A stretch of DNA of 64,000 nucleotides from Vibrio tubiashii ATCC 19109 (lineage in GTDB: Bacteria; Pseudomonadota; Gammaproteobacteria; Enterobacterales; Vibrionaceae). The notes below the pieces were generated by a model, which ran no database searches, was not told the DNA's origin, and saw only the letters and a program-made list of their open reading frames with translations. The stretch spans positions 3,100,001 through 3,164,000 of the forward strand of contig NZ_CP009354.1 in the NCBI RefSeq assembly GCF_000772105.1, written 5' to 3'. Each line of letters begins with the position of its first letter. Position 1 is the first letter of the stretch. The translations under genes were made by a program, and so were the position numbers. Positions 36,749 to 47,230 of the stretch are shown here, piece by piece.

Positions 36749-39206
36749 GCTCTGCGAGGTAAAACCCTTGCAGATAGTCGACACCAATACTTTCCGCGAT
36801 ATTGCACACCTCTTGATTGTGAACAAACTCCGCGACGGTTTTTGCGTTGAGCACTTGGCATAGCTTAACCAACTGACCAGTAATCTGACGCTGTTTATGA
36901 TCCGTATCGATCGTCTTAATTAAACTCCCATCGAGTTTAATCACATCCGGCTCTAGGCGAATAATTTCATCAATATTGGAGTAACCTGAGCCAAAATCAT
37001 CCACCAGTAAGCGAGCACCAAGCTGCTTAAAGTGACCGCAAATCTCAGCCATACGGCCAAAATCCTTAATCCGTTCAGATTCCAACACCTCAATGCCTAA
37101 GCGATATGGGTCATTCATCTTCGCAACCGCCTGCTCAAGGAGATAAAGCGTCTTGTCACTGAGCATATCCTGTGGAGATAAATTGACTGAGAATGAGGCT
37201 TGCTTGTCGGCCATATGCGCTATGGTTGATGTCAGCATATGGCGACTTAAACGAGTGTAAAGATGCGTACCCTCAACGATGGGTAAAAAGCGCCCTGGCG
37301 CGATTATCTCACCATCATCTTCAATACGAACTAAGCACTCTTGGGATACCTGCTCACGGGTATGAGCGGCAAAAATCGGTTGGCTATAGGTAATAATCCG
37401 CTTATTGAGAATGGCGCGGCTGACTACTCCCATCAAATCGAGCTTGTCCCTTTGCTCTAACTCACTGATAGAATAATCTTTGGCGTTAATAAAGTGGGTA
37501 TTACGCGCTTTACCAATCCGACGTGCATCGATCGACTTCAGTAAAAGTTCATCACCAGAGATCGTCGGGAAATCGCGCTTACTGGCGATGCCACCAGAAA
37601 TAGACACCGACAGATAATCGACCTCAGGTAATCCATAAGGCTCAAAGTTAATATGTTCTACCTTATCAGCAAACTGTGACAGCTCTTGTTGGAGCTCATT
37701 GGTGGCGATATCCGATGAAAATACCAAAGCCCACTCTGCGGTGCCAATATAGTAGAGCTGCTGAACAAATGGGGCCCAATGCAGATCGGAGAGGTTATCC
37801 GTAAAGTAATCACTTAAGTCGCGGATAAGCTCATCCGCAACTTGATAACCATACTTTTCATTAATCTGATGAAAATTAGACAGTTTCAATGTCGCCACAT
37901 GCTCATCCGTATTGACGACTTTGAGCCTTTCTTGCAAAGCAACGCGATTTTTTAACCCGGTATGCTTGTCCAGGCGGTAACTATTGATCAGCTTCTCGGT
38001 TTGCTCAGCAAGTTTTAGCTCCATACTCTTCTGCGTTTGATTCAGGTTATCAATCGTATAGCTAATTAAATGAAACAAAGGAGAAACCGGAAACTCGGCT
38101 TTTTCGTTAAAAGTCAGCGCCGGACGAGCAGAGTCTTCACTGTAAGCAACATAAGTCATGCTGTGATGAAGTGATTGCTGAGAGTCACCTCGGTAGAACT
38201 CGCCCAAACAGAAAGAGCCACAACAACTTTCGAATTCATCGAACAGTTGGATTTCACTGACGCCTTCAATAAATTCCAATCGCGACTCGCAGTTATAGAT
38301 GAAGATAGACTCTGGGTTATGCTGGGCTAAACCGATTACATCATGCCTAACTTGCTCTAAGGTCAACGACGGGTGGTTATAGCAAATACGCACTTCATCA
38401 CCAATAGTCACCGCATTATCGACTTCAATACTGCCGTCGGGATAAAGCTCTCTAGGGCAGCTGACCACACCAGTGCTGCTTTTAAGGGGGAAACTCAGCA
38501 TCTGCTCTAAAGCCAGTGTCCGACCTTCAGAGAGACGGGTTTGATAGAGTTCATAAGCAGGTTGGTAATCCAACGAACGTAATTGAGTCCCTTGCGCATC
38601 TGTTACCCGAAGCGGTCCACCTATCGGTGTCCACTCAGAGAACGCGCTACGCCAAACCTGTAATTTGTCCCCATGCAGCGCAGCTGACACCGTCATTTTC
38701 TGGAAGGTTTGGTTGCCACATAGAACCCACTCATCTCTGTCGTCAACATTGGCTGCTACGCCACCGCTGATCGGTACATCGGTGAGAGAGCCTAACGCTT
38801 GGTAGAGATTAAAATCGAGGGAACTGACATGCTGTGAGAAGCTAATAATAGACTTAGTTTGGTGGTTTAGTGCTAAGCCATTAACGATATCTTTCGCTTC
38901 AGAGAGCGGGTTATTGGTAATGGGGACACAAGTAGACGTAATGGAAGAGTGTTCAAAGCAGGAAACTGACACCAAGCTACCTCGATGGACAATTTGACCA
39001 TCAAAAATAGTATGGCGAGTACTATGACCTATGATGTGGCATCCAGGAATATGCTCTAAAATTTGGTCCGCATAATCACATGCGACCTGTTCCGGATCCG
39101 TAGACAGAAGCTGAACAAGAAACGAAGAGTATTTCTCCGTCGGTATATCCCTTAGATGCGCTTGTAATTGCTGATTGTTGTTAACCAGCGCTGAATATGT
39201 GCGCAT
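36732..39206 (-). CDS. FIST sensor with GGDEF-like and EAL output domains
   Basis: An 824-residue cytosolic signalling protein. FIST_N (about 1-215) and FIST_C (about 220-380) are predicted small-ligand sensors. A GGDEF-like domain (about 410-560) has GTAEW at the signature place, so cyclase activity is unlikely. The EAL domain (about 580-824) keeps most catalytic blocks: ECLVRIE in place of EALxR, SVNLSPQD, GIEVLESE, VDDFGSGYSN, IKLDGSLI, AEFVHN and YLQGFYLAEP. It is therefore probably a c-di-GMP phosphodiesterase controlled by the FIST ligand and perhaps by GTP in the GGDEF-like domain. It is a single gene. Confidence 0.9.
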   Translation of the reverse strand: MRTYSALVNNNQQLQAHLRDIPTEKYSSFLVQLLSTDPEQVACDYADQILEHIPGCHIIGHSTRHTIFDGQIVHRGSLVSVSCFEHSSITSTCVPITNNPLSEAKDIVNGLALNHQTKSIISFSQHVSSLDFNLYQALGSLTDVPISGGVAANVDDRDEWVLCGNQTFQKMTVSAALHGDKLQVWRSAFSEWTPIGGPLRVTDAQGTQLRSLDYQPAYELYQTRLSEGRTLALEQMLSFPLKSSTGVVSCPRELYPDGSIEVDNAVTIGDEVRICYNHPSLTLEQVRHDVIGLAQHNPESIFIYNCESRLEFIEGVSEIQLFDEFESCCGSFCLGEFYRGDSQQSLHHSMTYVAYSEDSARPALTFNEKAEFPVSPLFHLISYTIDNLNQTQKSMELKLAEQTEKLINSYRLDKHTGLKNRVALQERLKVVNTDEHVATLKLSNFHQINEKYGYQVADELIRDLSDYFTDNLSDLHWAPFVQQLYYIGTAEWALVFSSDIATNELQQELSQFADKVEHINFEPYGLPEVDYLSVSISGGIASKRDFPTISGDELLLKSIDARRIGKARNTHFINAKDYSISELEQRDKLDLMGVVSRAILNKRIITYSQPIFAAHTREQVSQECLVRIEDDGEIIAPGRFLPIVEGTHLYTRLSRHMLTSTIAHMADKQASFSVNLSPQDMLSDKTLYLLEQAVAKMNDPYRLGIEVLESERIKDFGRMAEICGHFKQLGARLLVDDFGSGYSNIDEIIRLEPDVIKLDGSLIKTIDTDHKQRQITGQLVKLCQVLNAKTVAEFVHNQEVCNIAESIGVDYLQGFYLAEPSRLF

Positions 39207-39302
39207 TCAAAAGCCTAAGACGTTGTTTAATTAGATTTATGTTTTGCTATACCGTAATCCAACTAAACCAATATGAAAAGTGTTGTTTTGGTCAGATGTT
39301 AT

Positions 39303-40025
39303 TTATATCTCACTCAATAGCAATAAGTCATGTAAACGATTCACTTCAACATCTGGTAGTATGCGAGCTTTATTGACCTGGTAAATGTTCACACCTTGAT
39401 CATTATACCAACAGGCTTGAAAGCCACTTTTCTTCGCCCCTACCACATCAGAAATTAAGTGATCTCCGACATGCAAAATATTCTCGTCAGGCACAGATAA
39501 GAAAGATTGAGCTTTATTGAATAGCTGTGGATGTGGCTTTGCGTAACCATCTGGTCCAGCCTTTAATACTAAAGAAAAGTAATCAGATAAGCCGATCTTC
39601 TCAACATCAACATTACCATTGGTTATCGCAACTAATGGTAAGCGCTTAGCGAGTTCTGCCATTACCTCATGTGACTCCTGCGGGACAGTAAAGTCACTAC
39701 GCAGGCGAAGCACCTCATCAATAGCCTCGTTCGCCGCCTGCTCTGCCTGCTGCGGCTGATAGCCAAGAATATATAAACCCTTTTCAATCTGCTTAAAGCG
39801 CCACAGCGTGACGTCATTGAGCAGCCAAGGATCGTCCTCCGCCAATGAGCGCTTTAAGTCATACCACCAGCGCAACGTCTTCGTTGCAGAGATAGGGTGA
39901 TGCTTATGCAGCCAAGCCACCATTTTTGCCTCTACTTGACGAATGACCGGGTGATTATCATAAAGGGTATCGTCAAGGTCGAAGGTCATCGCTTGGATCG
40001 GTTTCAAATGGCGGAAAAACTGCAT
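39303..40025 (-). CDS. yigB: HAD-family hydrolase YigB
   Basis: A 240-residue HAD phosphatase with motif I TFDLDDTLYDN, motif II VAITNGN, and motif IV ILHVGDHLISDVVGAKKSG. The E. coli homologue YigB dephosphorylates 5-amino-6-(5-phospho-D-ribitylamino)uracil, a riboflavin intermediate. Its ATG overlaps the xerC stop (TAATG), part of the dapF-DUF484-xerC-yigB operon found across gamma-proteobacteria. Confidence 0.93.
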   Translation of the reverse strand: MQFFRHLKPIQAMTFDLDDTLYDNHPVIRQVEAKMVAWLHKHHPISATKTLRWWYDLKRSLAEDDPWLLNDVTLWRFKQIEKGLYILGYQPQQAEQAANEAIDEVLRLRSDFTVPQESHEVMAELAKRLPLVAITNGNVDVEKIGLSDYFSLVLKAGPDGYAKPHPQLFNKAQSFLSVPDENILHVGDHLISDVVGAKKSGFQACWYNDQGVNIYQVNKARILPDVEVNRLHDLLLLSEI

Positions 40026-40954
40026 TACTCGCTATCCTTCTTCTTCGCTCTTGGGTGGGCCTGGTCGTACACTTCGGCAAGATGCTGAAAATCTAGGTGA
40101 GTATAGATTTGCGTGGTCGAGATATTCTCATGCCCGAGCAATTCCTGCACCGCACGCAGATTGTTACTCGATTCCAGCATATGCGTGGCGAAAGAGTGGC
40201 GCAATTTATGCGGGCTGATATGACTGGCTACCGACTGCTTTTGTCCCCACTCTGCCATTCGTTTCTGCACATTGCGATGTGAGATCCTTACGCCTAGTTT
40301 AGAGACAAATAAACCATTCTCATCACTATTGGCTACGCTAGCTCTTAGCTTCAACCACTTGGCAACCCACTCTGCCGCCATGCCGGAAAAAGGCACCTTT
40401 CGCTCTTTGTCACCTTTACCGACAACCCTAAGTTCACCAGCGGAGAAGTTGACATCTTTAACATTAATACTGACCAATTCCGCCAAGCGTAAACCGGCCC
40501 CATACATCAGTTCCATCATGGCTCTATCGCGTACCGCTAATGGATCGTCTTCGTTCACTTCAAGTAGTTGACCCACTTCATCCACATCTAGGTTTTTAGG
40601 CAGTGGACGTTTCTTACGCGGTGCCGAGACACCTTTAGCAGGATTTGCCGTCATTTCTCCACGCAAGATCAAGAAATCAAAGAAGCTACGCAGCGAAGAT
40701 AATCGAGTCGCCAAGCTGCTGGCTTTCATACCTTCTCGCATACCTTTACTGGCTAACTGACGCACCCAACCCGCATCAACCTGTTGCCACTCTTTTAGCC
40801 CCAAATGAGCCAGATGCTGCGCCATGGTTTCAAGTTGTTGTTTGTAGTTACGTTGAGTATGTAAGCTCAGCCCCTTTTCACTACGCAAATATTCGTAGAA
40901 ACGTTCAAGGGGCCGTTGGAGACCATTAGGCAGAGGTGCTAGTGATTCGCTCAT
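40025..40954 (-). CDS. xerC: Tyrosine recombinase XerC
   Basis: Resolves chromosome dimers with XerD at dif during cell division; in Vibrio it can also serve phage integration at dif. The 309 residues have an N-terminal SAM-like domain ([24 protein letters not shown]) and a catalytic domain with the residues Arg (GAGLRLAEL), Lys ([11 protein letters not shown]), His-x-x-Arg ([14 protein letters not shown]), His ([11 protein letters not shown]) and the nucleophile Tyr (IYTH). It overlaps DUF484 by 29 bases. Confidence 0.97.
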   Translation of the reverse strand: MSESLAPLPNGLQRPLERFYEYLRSEKGLSLHTQRNYKQQLETMAQHLAHLGLKEWQQVDAGWVRQLASKGMREGMKASSLATRLSSLRSFFDFLILRGEMTANPAKGVSAPRKKRPLPKNLDVDEVGQLLEVNEDDPLAVRDRAMMELMYGAGLRLAELVSINVKDVNFSAGELRVVGKGDKERKVPFSGMAAEWVAKWLKLRASVANSDENGLFVSKLGVRISHRNVQKRMAEWGQKQSVASHISPHKLRHSFATHMLESSNNLRAVQELLGHENISTTQIYTHLDFQHLAEVYDQAHPRAKKKDSE

Positions 40955-41630
40955 GGTCTTCGCTTTGCCAAGGTAGGCTGTCGACTAGGTGGGAAAGAAC
41001 TAAGGCTAGATGGCGCAAGAATAAAGTATCCATATGCGGTTGGAAGTGTCCGCCATCGCTGCTCGAAAAGACCAGAACACCTTGTAGGGATTTCTTCTGT
41101 AGTGGTAACACCACGTAGGAGCCCATTTCCGGAGCACGTTGATTGTCACCAAACAACAATTCGCGATCCACTTTACGCATACGGCCTAGGTAAGCGCCCT
41201 TGCCATTGAGATGGTTGGTCGCAAAGCGTTGGTAATTTTCTTTGCTTAATGAATAGTAACTTGATTCGTTATCCAACAGACGAACATAAGCAATGAGATC
41301 GAGTGATTTAGCCATTTCTTCAATCGCTTTCACCACCGAAAGCAATGAATCGCACTTAAGGATTTGTTCCTGGAGCTGCATAAACTCATGGAACGTACGA
41401 TCATTACTCTTTGCCAATGACATTAAAGCGGTGATCTCTTCTTCCAACTCTTCAATACGCTGGCGTTGGCGGTTCATTTGTACATGCACTAATGAAACAG
41501 CACCTTGCTCTTGATGAGGTAACGCCAGTCTATCGACTAAATCTCGACGATGATGAAAAAAGTCCGGATTGTCACGTAAGTATTCGGCAACCACTTCTGC
41601 CGTAAGCGCATCCGCTTCAATTTGAGACAC
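40926..41630 (-). CDS. DUF484 family protein
   Basis: A 234-residue protein of DUF484, a GAF-like fold with an N-terminal coiled coil. [22 protein letters not shown] at the N-terminus and [20 protein letters not shown] are family features. It is always between dapF and xerC and overlaps xerC; its function is not known. The start is GTG 41630, preceded by an AAGGA ribosome-binding site. Confidence 0.88.
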   Translation of the reverse strand: MSQIEADALTAEVVAEYLRDNPDFFHHRRDLVDRLALPHQEQGAVSLVHVQMNRQRQRIEELEEEITALMSLAKSNDRTFHEFMQLQEQILKCDSLLSVVKAIEEMAKSLDLIAYVRLLDNESSYYSLSKENYQRFATNHLNGKGAYLGRMRKVDRELLFGDNQRAPEMGSYVVLPLQKKSLQGVLVFSSSDGGHFQPHMDTLFLRHLALVLSHLVDSLPWQSEDHERITSTSA

Positions 41631-41678
41631 GTCTGTTCCTTATTGTTTCTTATTATCTACCCATAATAGTTGGGGCTA

Positions 41679-42509
41679 TTAGCAGCTTAGTTGACCGTCA
41701 AACACATGGGTAGCAGGCCCTGTCATATAGAGAGGTTTTCCCTCGCCCAGCCACGCTATTTTAAGCGAGCCACCCGGCAAGTTAACCGTGACTTTCTCAT
41801 CCAGTAATCCCTGAACAACGCCAACGGCAACCGCACCACATGCACCACTGCCACAAGCCTGAGTTTCTCCTGCGCCGCGCTCGTACACTCGTAAGTTCAC
41901 TTCATTGCGACTTACGATCTGCATAAAACCAGCGTTAACGCGTTCAGGGAAACGTTCATGAGATTCCAATAGTGGTCCCAGTGTATCAACATCCGCCGTC
42001 GCGACATCATCAACCACAGTCACCACATGAGGGTTCCCCATGCTGACTGCGCCGCAGAAAAGCGTCTTGTCTTCTGCACGAAGGATGTAGGTCTTCTCCG
42101 TTTGCTTAGCTTTAAATGGAATCTTACTCGGTTCGAATTCAGGCACACCCATATTAACCGTGACCTGATCATCTTCCTCGATGTTAAGAACCATTTTGCC
42201 TTTCTTAGTGCTGACACTGATGCTGTACTTATTGGTCAGCCCTTTCATGCGCACAAAACGAGCAAAACAGCGCGCGCCATTTCCACATTGTTCTACTTCA
42301 CTGCCATCAGCATTAAAAATCCGATAGTGGAAGTCTGTTTCTGGATCATATGGCGCTTCAACCACGAGTAGTTGGTCAAAACCCACCCCAGTATGACGAT
42401 CCGCTAAGCGGCGGATCAGATCAGGGGAAAAGAAAATGTTCTGGGTAATGCAATCAACGACCATGAAGTCATTACCCAGACCGTGCATTTTAGAAAAATG
42501 GAAATGCAT
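41679..42509 (-). CDS. dapF: Diaminopimelate epimerase DapF
   Basis: Interconverts LL- and meso-diaminopimelate for lysine and peptidoglycan. Starting at ATG 42509 ([19 protein letters not shown]) gives 276 residues, matching the family; the longer frame running into lysA is not real. The two active-site cysteines are in [13 protein letters not shown] and [13 protein letters not shown]. It lies 10 bases after lysA, which uses its product. Confidence 0.97.
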   Translation of the reverse strand: MHFHFSKMHGLGNDFMVVDCITQNIFFSPDLIRRLADRHTGVGFDQLLVVEAPYDPETDFHYRIFNADGSEVEQCGNGARCFARFVRMKGLTNKYSISVSTKKGKMVLNIEEDDQVTVNMGVPEFEPSKIPFKAKQTEKTYILRAEDKTLFCGAVSMGNPHVVTVVDDVATADVDTLGPLLESHERFPERVNAGFMQIVSRNEVNLRVYERGAGETQACGSGACGAVAVGVVQGLLDEKVTVNLPGGSLKIAWLGEGKPLYMTGPATHVFDGQLSC

Positions 42510-42519
42510 AAGACTCCAA

Positions 42520-43773
42520 TTACTCCGGAAGTACGTTTTCAAGCGCCCATAGGCTAGAGAGTTCTTCACGCTGGCGAACTAGGTGTGCTTGCTTACCATC
42601 AACCATCACTTCTGCCGCTCGGCAGCGCGTGTTGTAGTTCGATGACATCACAAAACCATAGGCTCCAGCAGAGCGCACAGCCAAGAGATCGTTCTCTTGC
42701 AGCACTAATGCGCGGTCTTTACCTAGGAAGTCGCCCGTCTCACAGATAGGCCCTACTAGGTCATAAGTCACGGCTTCGCCTTCACGCGGCACAACTGGCA
42801 CAATATCTTGCCAAGCTTGGTACAAAGCAGGACGCATCAAGTCATTCATCGCGGCATCAATGATAGCGAAGTTTTTATGCTCAGTATGCTTAAGGAATTC
42901 AACCTTAGTCAGCAGCAGCCCGGCATTTGCAGCGATGGCTCGGCCTGGCTCAAAAATCAATTCAAGGTCTTGATGGTTATCCAAACGGCCAAGCAGTGCT
43001 TTAGCATAATCTGAAGGCTCTGGTGGCAGTTCATCACGATAGACAACGCCTAAGCCACCACCCACATCAAGGTGCTTAATGGTAATGCCTTGTGCTTTAA
43101 GATCATCAATTAGCGCAAGCAATCGATCGGTCGCATCAATGAAAGGCTCGATGTCGGTTAGCTGTGAACCGATATGGCAATCAATACCTTGAACATTGAG
43201 GTTTTCTAGACTTTGCGCAAACTTGTAAACCGCAGGCGCACGGTCAAACGCGATACCAAATTTGTTATCACGTAAACCTGTCGAAATATAAGGGTGAGTA
43301 TTCGCATCAACGTCTGGGTTAATACGCAGTGAAATTGGCGCTTTCACACCAAGCTCGCCAGCTACTTTGTTCAGGCGCTCTAACTCTGGCTCAGACTCTA
43401 CATTGAAGCACTTAATGCCTAGCTCTAGCGCGCGCTTCATTTCAGCTGCGGTTTTACCGACACCTGAGAACACCACTTTGCTTGGCTCACCACCAGCAGC
43501 AATCACACGCTCTAACTCGCCACCTGAGACGATATCAAAGCCAGAACCCAAACGTGCTAAAGCATTTAGTACACCAATGTTAGAGTTCGCTTTGACTGCG
43601 TAACAGACAAGATGCGGGTGCTGACCGACTGACTTATCAAAAGCATGCCAATGGCGCTCTAGAGTCGCGCGCGAGTATACATAAAGTGGTGTACCAAACT
43701 GCTGCGCCAGTTCAGTCAATGAGACGTCTTCGGCCCATAGCTGGCCATCATCCTGATAGTTGAAGTAATCCAA
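42520..43773 (-). CDS. lysA: Diaminopimelate decarboxylase LysA
   Basis: Decarboxylates meso-diaminopimelate to L-lysine with pyridoxal phosphate. The 417 residues show the PLP lysine in [16 protein letters not shown], the GGGLGV phosphate loop, FEPGRAI and the CETGDFL active-site cysteine from the partner subunit. The frame starts with TTG at 43773 after a good AAGGGA site; no ATG is close, so TTG is the likely start. It lies between lptM and dapF in a lysine/cell-wall operon. Confidence 0.96.
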   Translation of the reverse strand: MDYFNYQDDGQLWAEDVSLTELAQQFGTPLYVYSRATLERHWHAFDKSVGQHPHLVCYAVKANSNIGVLNALARLGSGFDIVSGGELERVIAAGGEPSKVVFSGVGKTAAEMKRALELGIKCFNVESEPELERLNKVAGELGVKAPISLRINPDVDANTHPYISTGLRDNKFGIAFDRAPAVYKFAQSLENLNVQGIDCHIGSQLTDIEPFIDATDRLLALIDDLKAQGITIKHLDVGGGLGVVYRDELPPEPSDYAKALLGRLDNHQDLELIFEPGRAIAANAGLLLTKVEFLKHTEHKNFAIIDAAMNDLMRPALYQAWQDIVPVVPREGEAVTYDLVGPICETGDFLGKDRALVLQENDLLAVRSAGAYGFVMSSNYNTRCRAAEVMVDGKQAHLVRQREELSSLWALENVLPE

Positions 43774-43803
43774 AGTACTTTCCCTTATATTCTGATTATC
43801 GTT

Positions 43804-43923
43804 TTATTGTGAAGGTTGCTCTTTTTGTGGAGCGTCTTCAGGCATGTATAGAGGTCCAGTTTGACCACAGCCAGCTAAGCCAAGGACTGAAAAGATAAAT
43901 AGCGCTAAGATTGATTTTTTCAT
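43804..43923 (-). CDS. lptM: LPS-assembly lipoprotein LptM (YifL)
   Basis: A 39-residue lipoprotein. MKKSILALFIFSVLGLAGC gives a signal with lipobox LAGC (Cys19), followed by GQTGPLYMPEDAPQ, where the GPLY-P pattern is typical of LptM. In E. coli it helps maturation of the LPS transporter LptD. I chose ATG 43923 over a longer frame that would place a signal peptide in the middle. It precedes lysA by 30 bases, the usual position, and is divergent from cyaY. Confidence 0.93.
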   Translation of the reverse strand: MKKSILALFIFSVLGLAGCGQTGPLYMPEDAPQKEQPSQ

Positions 43924-43998
43924 GGGTTCTATCGTGATTATTCTGTCAATGCCCCCTATAATCGCACCACACTCAAGAAAAGCAATAGGATAGATTAG

Positions 43999-44313
43999 AT
44001 GAACGATACTGAATTTCATCAGTTAGTAGATGTTCAAATGCAAATCATCGAGGAAATGATTGATGATTCAGGTGCGGACATCGACTACGAGACTTCTGGA
44101 AACGTAATGACACTGGAGTTTGAAGACCGTAGTCAAATCATTATCAACCGCCAAGAGCCAATGAAAGAGATCTGGCTAGCCTCTAAATCCGGCGGTTTCC
44201 ACTTTGCGCTCGTTGAAGAGCAGTGGACTTGCTCGAAAACAGGTCTTGAGTTGATTGCCATGGTTAAGCAAGAGTGTGAAAAGCACTGCGATGAAGACAT
44301 TGAGTGGGAATAA
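43999..44313 (+). CDS. cyaY: Frataxin-like protein CyaY
   Basis: Acidic iron-binding protein that tunes Fe-S cluster assembly by IscS. The 104 residues begin MNDTEFHQLVDVQMQIIEEM, have the acidic ridge DDSGADIDYE, and keep QIIINRQEPMKEIWLASKSGG, the core frataxin signature, as adjacent segments. It is divergent from lptM-lysA and convergent with cyaA, as in E. coli. Confidence 0.96.
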   Translation: MNDTEFHQLVDVQMQIIEEMIDDSGADIDYETSGNVMTLEFEDRSQIIINRQEPMKEIWLASKSGGFHFALVEEQWTCSKTGLELIAMVKQECEKHCDEDIEWE

Positions 44314-44331
44314 CCACCCATTAAGAACAAT

Positions 44332-44362
44332 AAAAAAGAGCATCTGTGGATGCTCTTTTTTT
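44332..44362. terminator. Bidirectional terminator between cyaY and cyaA
   Basis: AAAGAGCATC / GATGCTCTTT hairpin with an A-run before and a T-run after, separating convergent genes. Confidence 0.9.
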
Positions 44363-44366
44363 GTAT

Positions 44367-46895
44367 CTAGGCGTTAACGATTTTGCTCGGTCTTGAGTAG
44401 CTTGCCCCATCATTACGATACGGAACAATGTAAGACTCATCATCTTCCGGGTGAACAATCTGATAATACTGCGGTAAGTTGAAGTTAATCAGCTTAGAAG
44501 ACAATGGATTCTCATCTTGTACCGAGGTGTAAAAACTATTCACGCTCGCGATCATCTCGTCTTTCTCACCTTTGAACTGATGGTAGACTTCAACGCGATT
44601 CGCTTCATCCAGTACATAGATATTAAAGCCTTGCTCACTGTCTTCGAAGAAGAACTGAATCAGACCCTCACTGGCAAACCCATCAACAATTTCAGGTAAC
44701 TGGTAATCTTGCTCTTTATCAAGCATTAGCAGCGGTGAACCCTTCAACTTATTGGTTGAGATACTGCGATAGAAGTCGACCGAGTTTTCCAGCATTTGTA
44801 CCGAAACGCCACGACGCTCAAAGAACAAACCATAAGTTTGCTGACCAATACGCAAAGCTTTAAAACGGCGGCGCTTTTCTTGCTCAACAGGTTTTAAGCG
44901 TAAATCTATACATTCAGCAAGAAGCTGATACACCATATTACGCATCACACCACGCAGGTTTTTGCTGTAACAGAACACATCAACTGACTCTGGCGGAATC
45001 GCATCTTGGTGCATTTTACCTAATACCGTTTTCAAGGCATCCAACATGGCGGTTTCGCCTTTAAAATGCAGAGTACGCACTTCATGCCAAGAGTTACGAT
45101 AAACCAAGTCGACACTGCCGACTAAACACTTCTGCTCAGAACCAAAACTAAAAATATCGGTCGTTTTAGGATCAAGCTTAAGTGATTTGCCGCTTAACTC
45201 CGACGTTGGATCATTCTCGAAGTTGATAAACATCGCTAACTGGCTAATCTCACACGGGCTAGCTAGTGCCTGCATCGTCGGACGACGCTTACGAAGTGAG
45301 AAGGTATTACGCAAATCACTTACCATCTGATAGAACTTGTCGATATCAAGATGCGCATCGCGGATAACAGAATGCAATCGAGTCGATTCAGTGATTAGAC
45401 CGTTAAAGAAAGACCAAGCAACAAGCTTACTGAGATATTCGTTGTGCTCTAATGGCGCCTGACCAAGAATACGGTGTGGCGTAAGAGGTTGCTTATACAA
45501 ATACCAGCCAGACTGGTTAGTACGCCCTGGTCTCACTTCAATAAAAGTTAAGTCTGACTCGTGCAAATCAGGTGAAATCTGCGGGTTAAGTAGTGTCACC
45601 TTGCCTGGCAGTACTTCAAATGCCGCATACAATTTACGCGCTAAAATACTGATGTCTTGCGGACTGATCGCCGAAGTAATGTCATTACGACGCGCAAACT
45701 GAATCAAGTTACGGTAGCTCTGCATCAAGGCATCAAGTAACGCATGATGCACCACTTTTACTTGCTCCACCTTCCAATTACGGCGGTCATCAAGTTCAGC
45801 GATCACTGAGCTATCCCAATCCCACTTCTGCACCATGTCAGAGAGTGCTTCACGTCGCCAAGCAACAGAGCCAACACTTGGCTCACGAGAGAGCTTTTCG
45901 TGCGTTTTAAGATAAAAACAACGACGCACAAGATCTAAGCGAGTGGTATCACCAATACGCTCTAGATAGCGAGTGACTTTTTCTAGCATCAGATAATACG
46001 CATCCATACCATAAAGGTCAGGCTCATGCGCAAAGAAACGGCGCTTAGTATCTAGGCTTAGGAGTTGAGTGTTAGGGTACTCCCACGAATAAGCTTCAAG
46101 CAATATGGCTTTTAAAACTGACTTATATGGCGAGTCGATACTCTTATATAACTGCCATAAGTTAGAGCCAAAATATTCCTCTGCAGGGATTCGATTAAGC
46201 TGACCGAAATCAATCCATTTCGAACAATCGATATAACCTTTGCCACAGAGGTCTTTCACGTATTCGTCGTAGCACTCTTCCATTTCAGGAGGAACAATTT
46301 GCCACAGTAGACGTTGACCGGCGAGACGCACTGCGCTGCGATAGAACTCATCGAGCAGCAGTAAGTGTTGAGAAGAACCACAGTTATCACCCGTCATCTC
46401 TTCTGAGTGATTTGAACGGAATCGCTCTTCATCCATTAAGAAGAAGTTGGCTTCCACACCCTGCGTTTGAGCCCAATCGGTGATCAGCAAACATTTGTTA
46501 GTAAGACTTTCACGTTCGTCACAACTCATGCTTGGCGAAACGCACACCCAGATATCTAGATCACTGGAAGTACTTTGACCAATCGAGGAAGTACTGCCCA
46601 TAGTGTACAGACCCAAGATCGCTGGGTTGTCACTGGTAGTAAGCGGCTGACCAATCGTTAACTGAGTATCTTCAACAAACTGTTGCTGGATGTCATTCAA
46701 TTCAAACTCGCGAACACCGAATGGTACTTGCGCGTCAAAATAACCAGGAATAACTGGATGATTGAAATGAAGCAGTGTTGGGATCAGATGGAACACACGC
46801 TGACTTGGCAAATCCATAAGAGCCAGCGCACGCTCAACACGTTGCTGGTTTAGGTTATCAAGTCTTTTAATTAGCGTCTTGGTGTAAGCCTGCAA
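44367..46895 (-). CDS. cyaA: Class I adenylate cyclase CyaA
   Basis: Makes cAMP from ATP in the cytosol, under control of the phosphotransferase system through its C-terminal half. The 842 residues match the family. The catalytic N-terminal half contains LGLYTMGSTSSIGQSTSSDLDIWVC as successive conserved segments, with the two Asp of the nucleotidyltransferase-type site. The start is TTG at 46895, which is notable because E. coli cyaA also uses TTG, a known way to keep its level low. It is divergent from hemC across 335 bp. Confidence 0.97.
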   Translation of the reverse strand: MQAYTKTLIKRLDNLNQQRVERALALMDLPSQRVFHLIPTLLHFNHPVIPGYFDAQVPFGVREFELNDIQQQFVEDTQLTIGQPLTTSDNPAILGLYTMGSTSSIGQSTSSDLDIWVCVSPSMSCDERESLTNKCLLITDWAQTQGVEANFFLMDEERFRSNHSEEMTGDNCGSSQHLLLLDEFYRSAVRLAGQRLLWQIVPPEMEECYDEYVKDLCGKGYIDCSKWIDFGQLNRIPAEEYFGSNLWQLYKSIDSPYKSVLKAILLEAYSWEYPNTQLLSLDTKRRFFAHEPDLYGMDAYYLMLEKVTRYLERIGDTTRLDLVRRCFYLKTHEKLSREPSVGSVAWRREALSDMVQKWDWDSSVIAELDDRRNWKVEQVKVVHHALLDALMQSYRNLIQFARRNDITSAISPQDISILARKLYAAFEVLPGKVTLLNPQISPDLHESDLTFIEVRPGRTNQSGWYLYKQPLTPHRILGQAPLEHNEYLSKLVAWSFFNGLITESTRLHSVIRDAHLDIDKFYQMVSDLRNTFSLRKRRPTMQALASPCEISQLAMFINFENDPTSELSGKSLKLDPKTTDIFSFGSEQKCLVGSVDLVYRNSWHEVRTLHFKGETAMLDALKTVLGKMHQDAIPPESVDVFCYSKNLRGVMRNMVYQLLAECIDLRLKPVEQEKRRRFKALRIGQQTYGLFFERRGVSVQMLENSVDFYRSISTNKLKGSPLLMLDKEQDYQLPEIVDGFASEGLIQFFFEDSEQGFNIYVLDEANRVEVYHQFKGEKDEMIASVNSFYTSVQDENPLSSKLINFNLPQYYQIVHPEDDESYIVPYRNDGASYSRPSKIVNA

Positions 46896-47230
46896 GGGGG
46901 TTTCCTTGGTTCATATCCTAGATGGCACTTTGACTATTAATTGTTCTAAAGCACCAACAAAACGTGATCAATCTATCACTTTTCTTTGAGTTGGTAAAGA
47001 AATGTACGATCGATTCGACACAATTTTGCCCATCCGAAGTTGTCGCTCTTAGTGTGGTACGTAACTTCTATTAATAATAATAGCCTATTTTACAAACGAG
47101 ACCTTAGTCACACTCTTTTAATCATTTTGTGCTAGCAAACACCTAAGCCTCATGCGGTCGAATAAGCAATAATACTTTTCTAGCTGACAATGGTAGGATT
47201 AAGCCATTATTTTGTTATCTGCAGAACACT
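46896..47230. other. Divergent promoter region of cyaA and hemC
   Basis: No gene is seen. The stretch is AT-rich and must hold promoters for both genes. A CRP-like half site (TCACA at 47108-47112 with a weak opposite half, CGAGA, at 47097-47101) matches 8 of 10 core positions; this is weak evidence for cAMP-CRP control of cyaA. Confidence 0.35.

Noticed and set aside
42510..42569. A dapF N-terminal extension overlapping lysA
   Set aside because: The extra residues are not part of the family and run over the lysA stop; [15 protein letters not shown] is the true start.
46966..46984. A CRP-like palindrome CGTGATCAATCTATCACT
   Set aside because: The two halves are 8 bases apart, not 6, so it does not fit CRP.
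47097..47112. A firm CRP site controlling cyaA/hemC
   Set aside because: Only one half-site is good (TCACA); the other half matches 3 of 5, so I list it only as a weak possibility.
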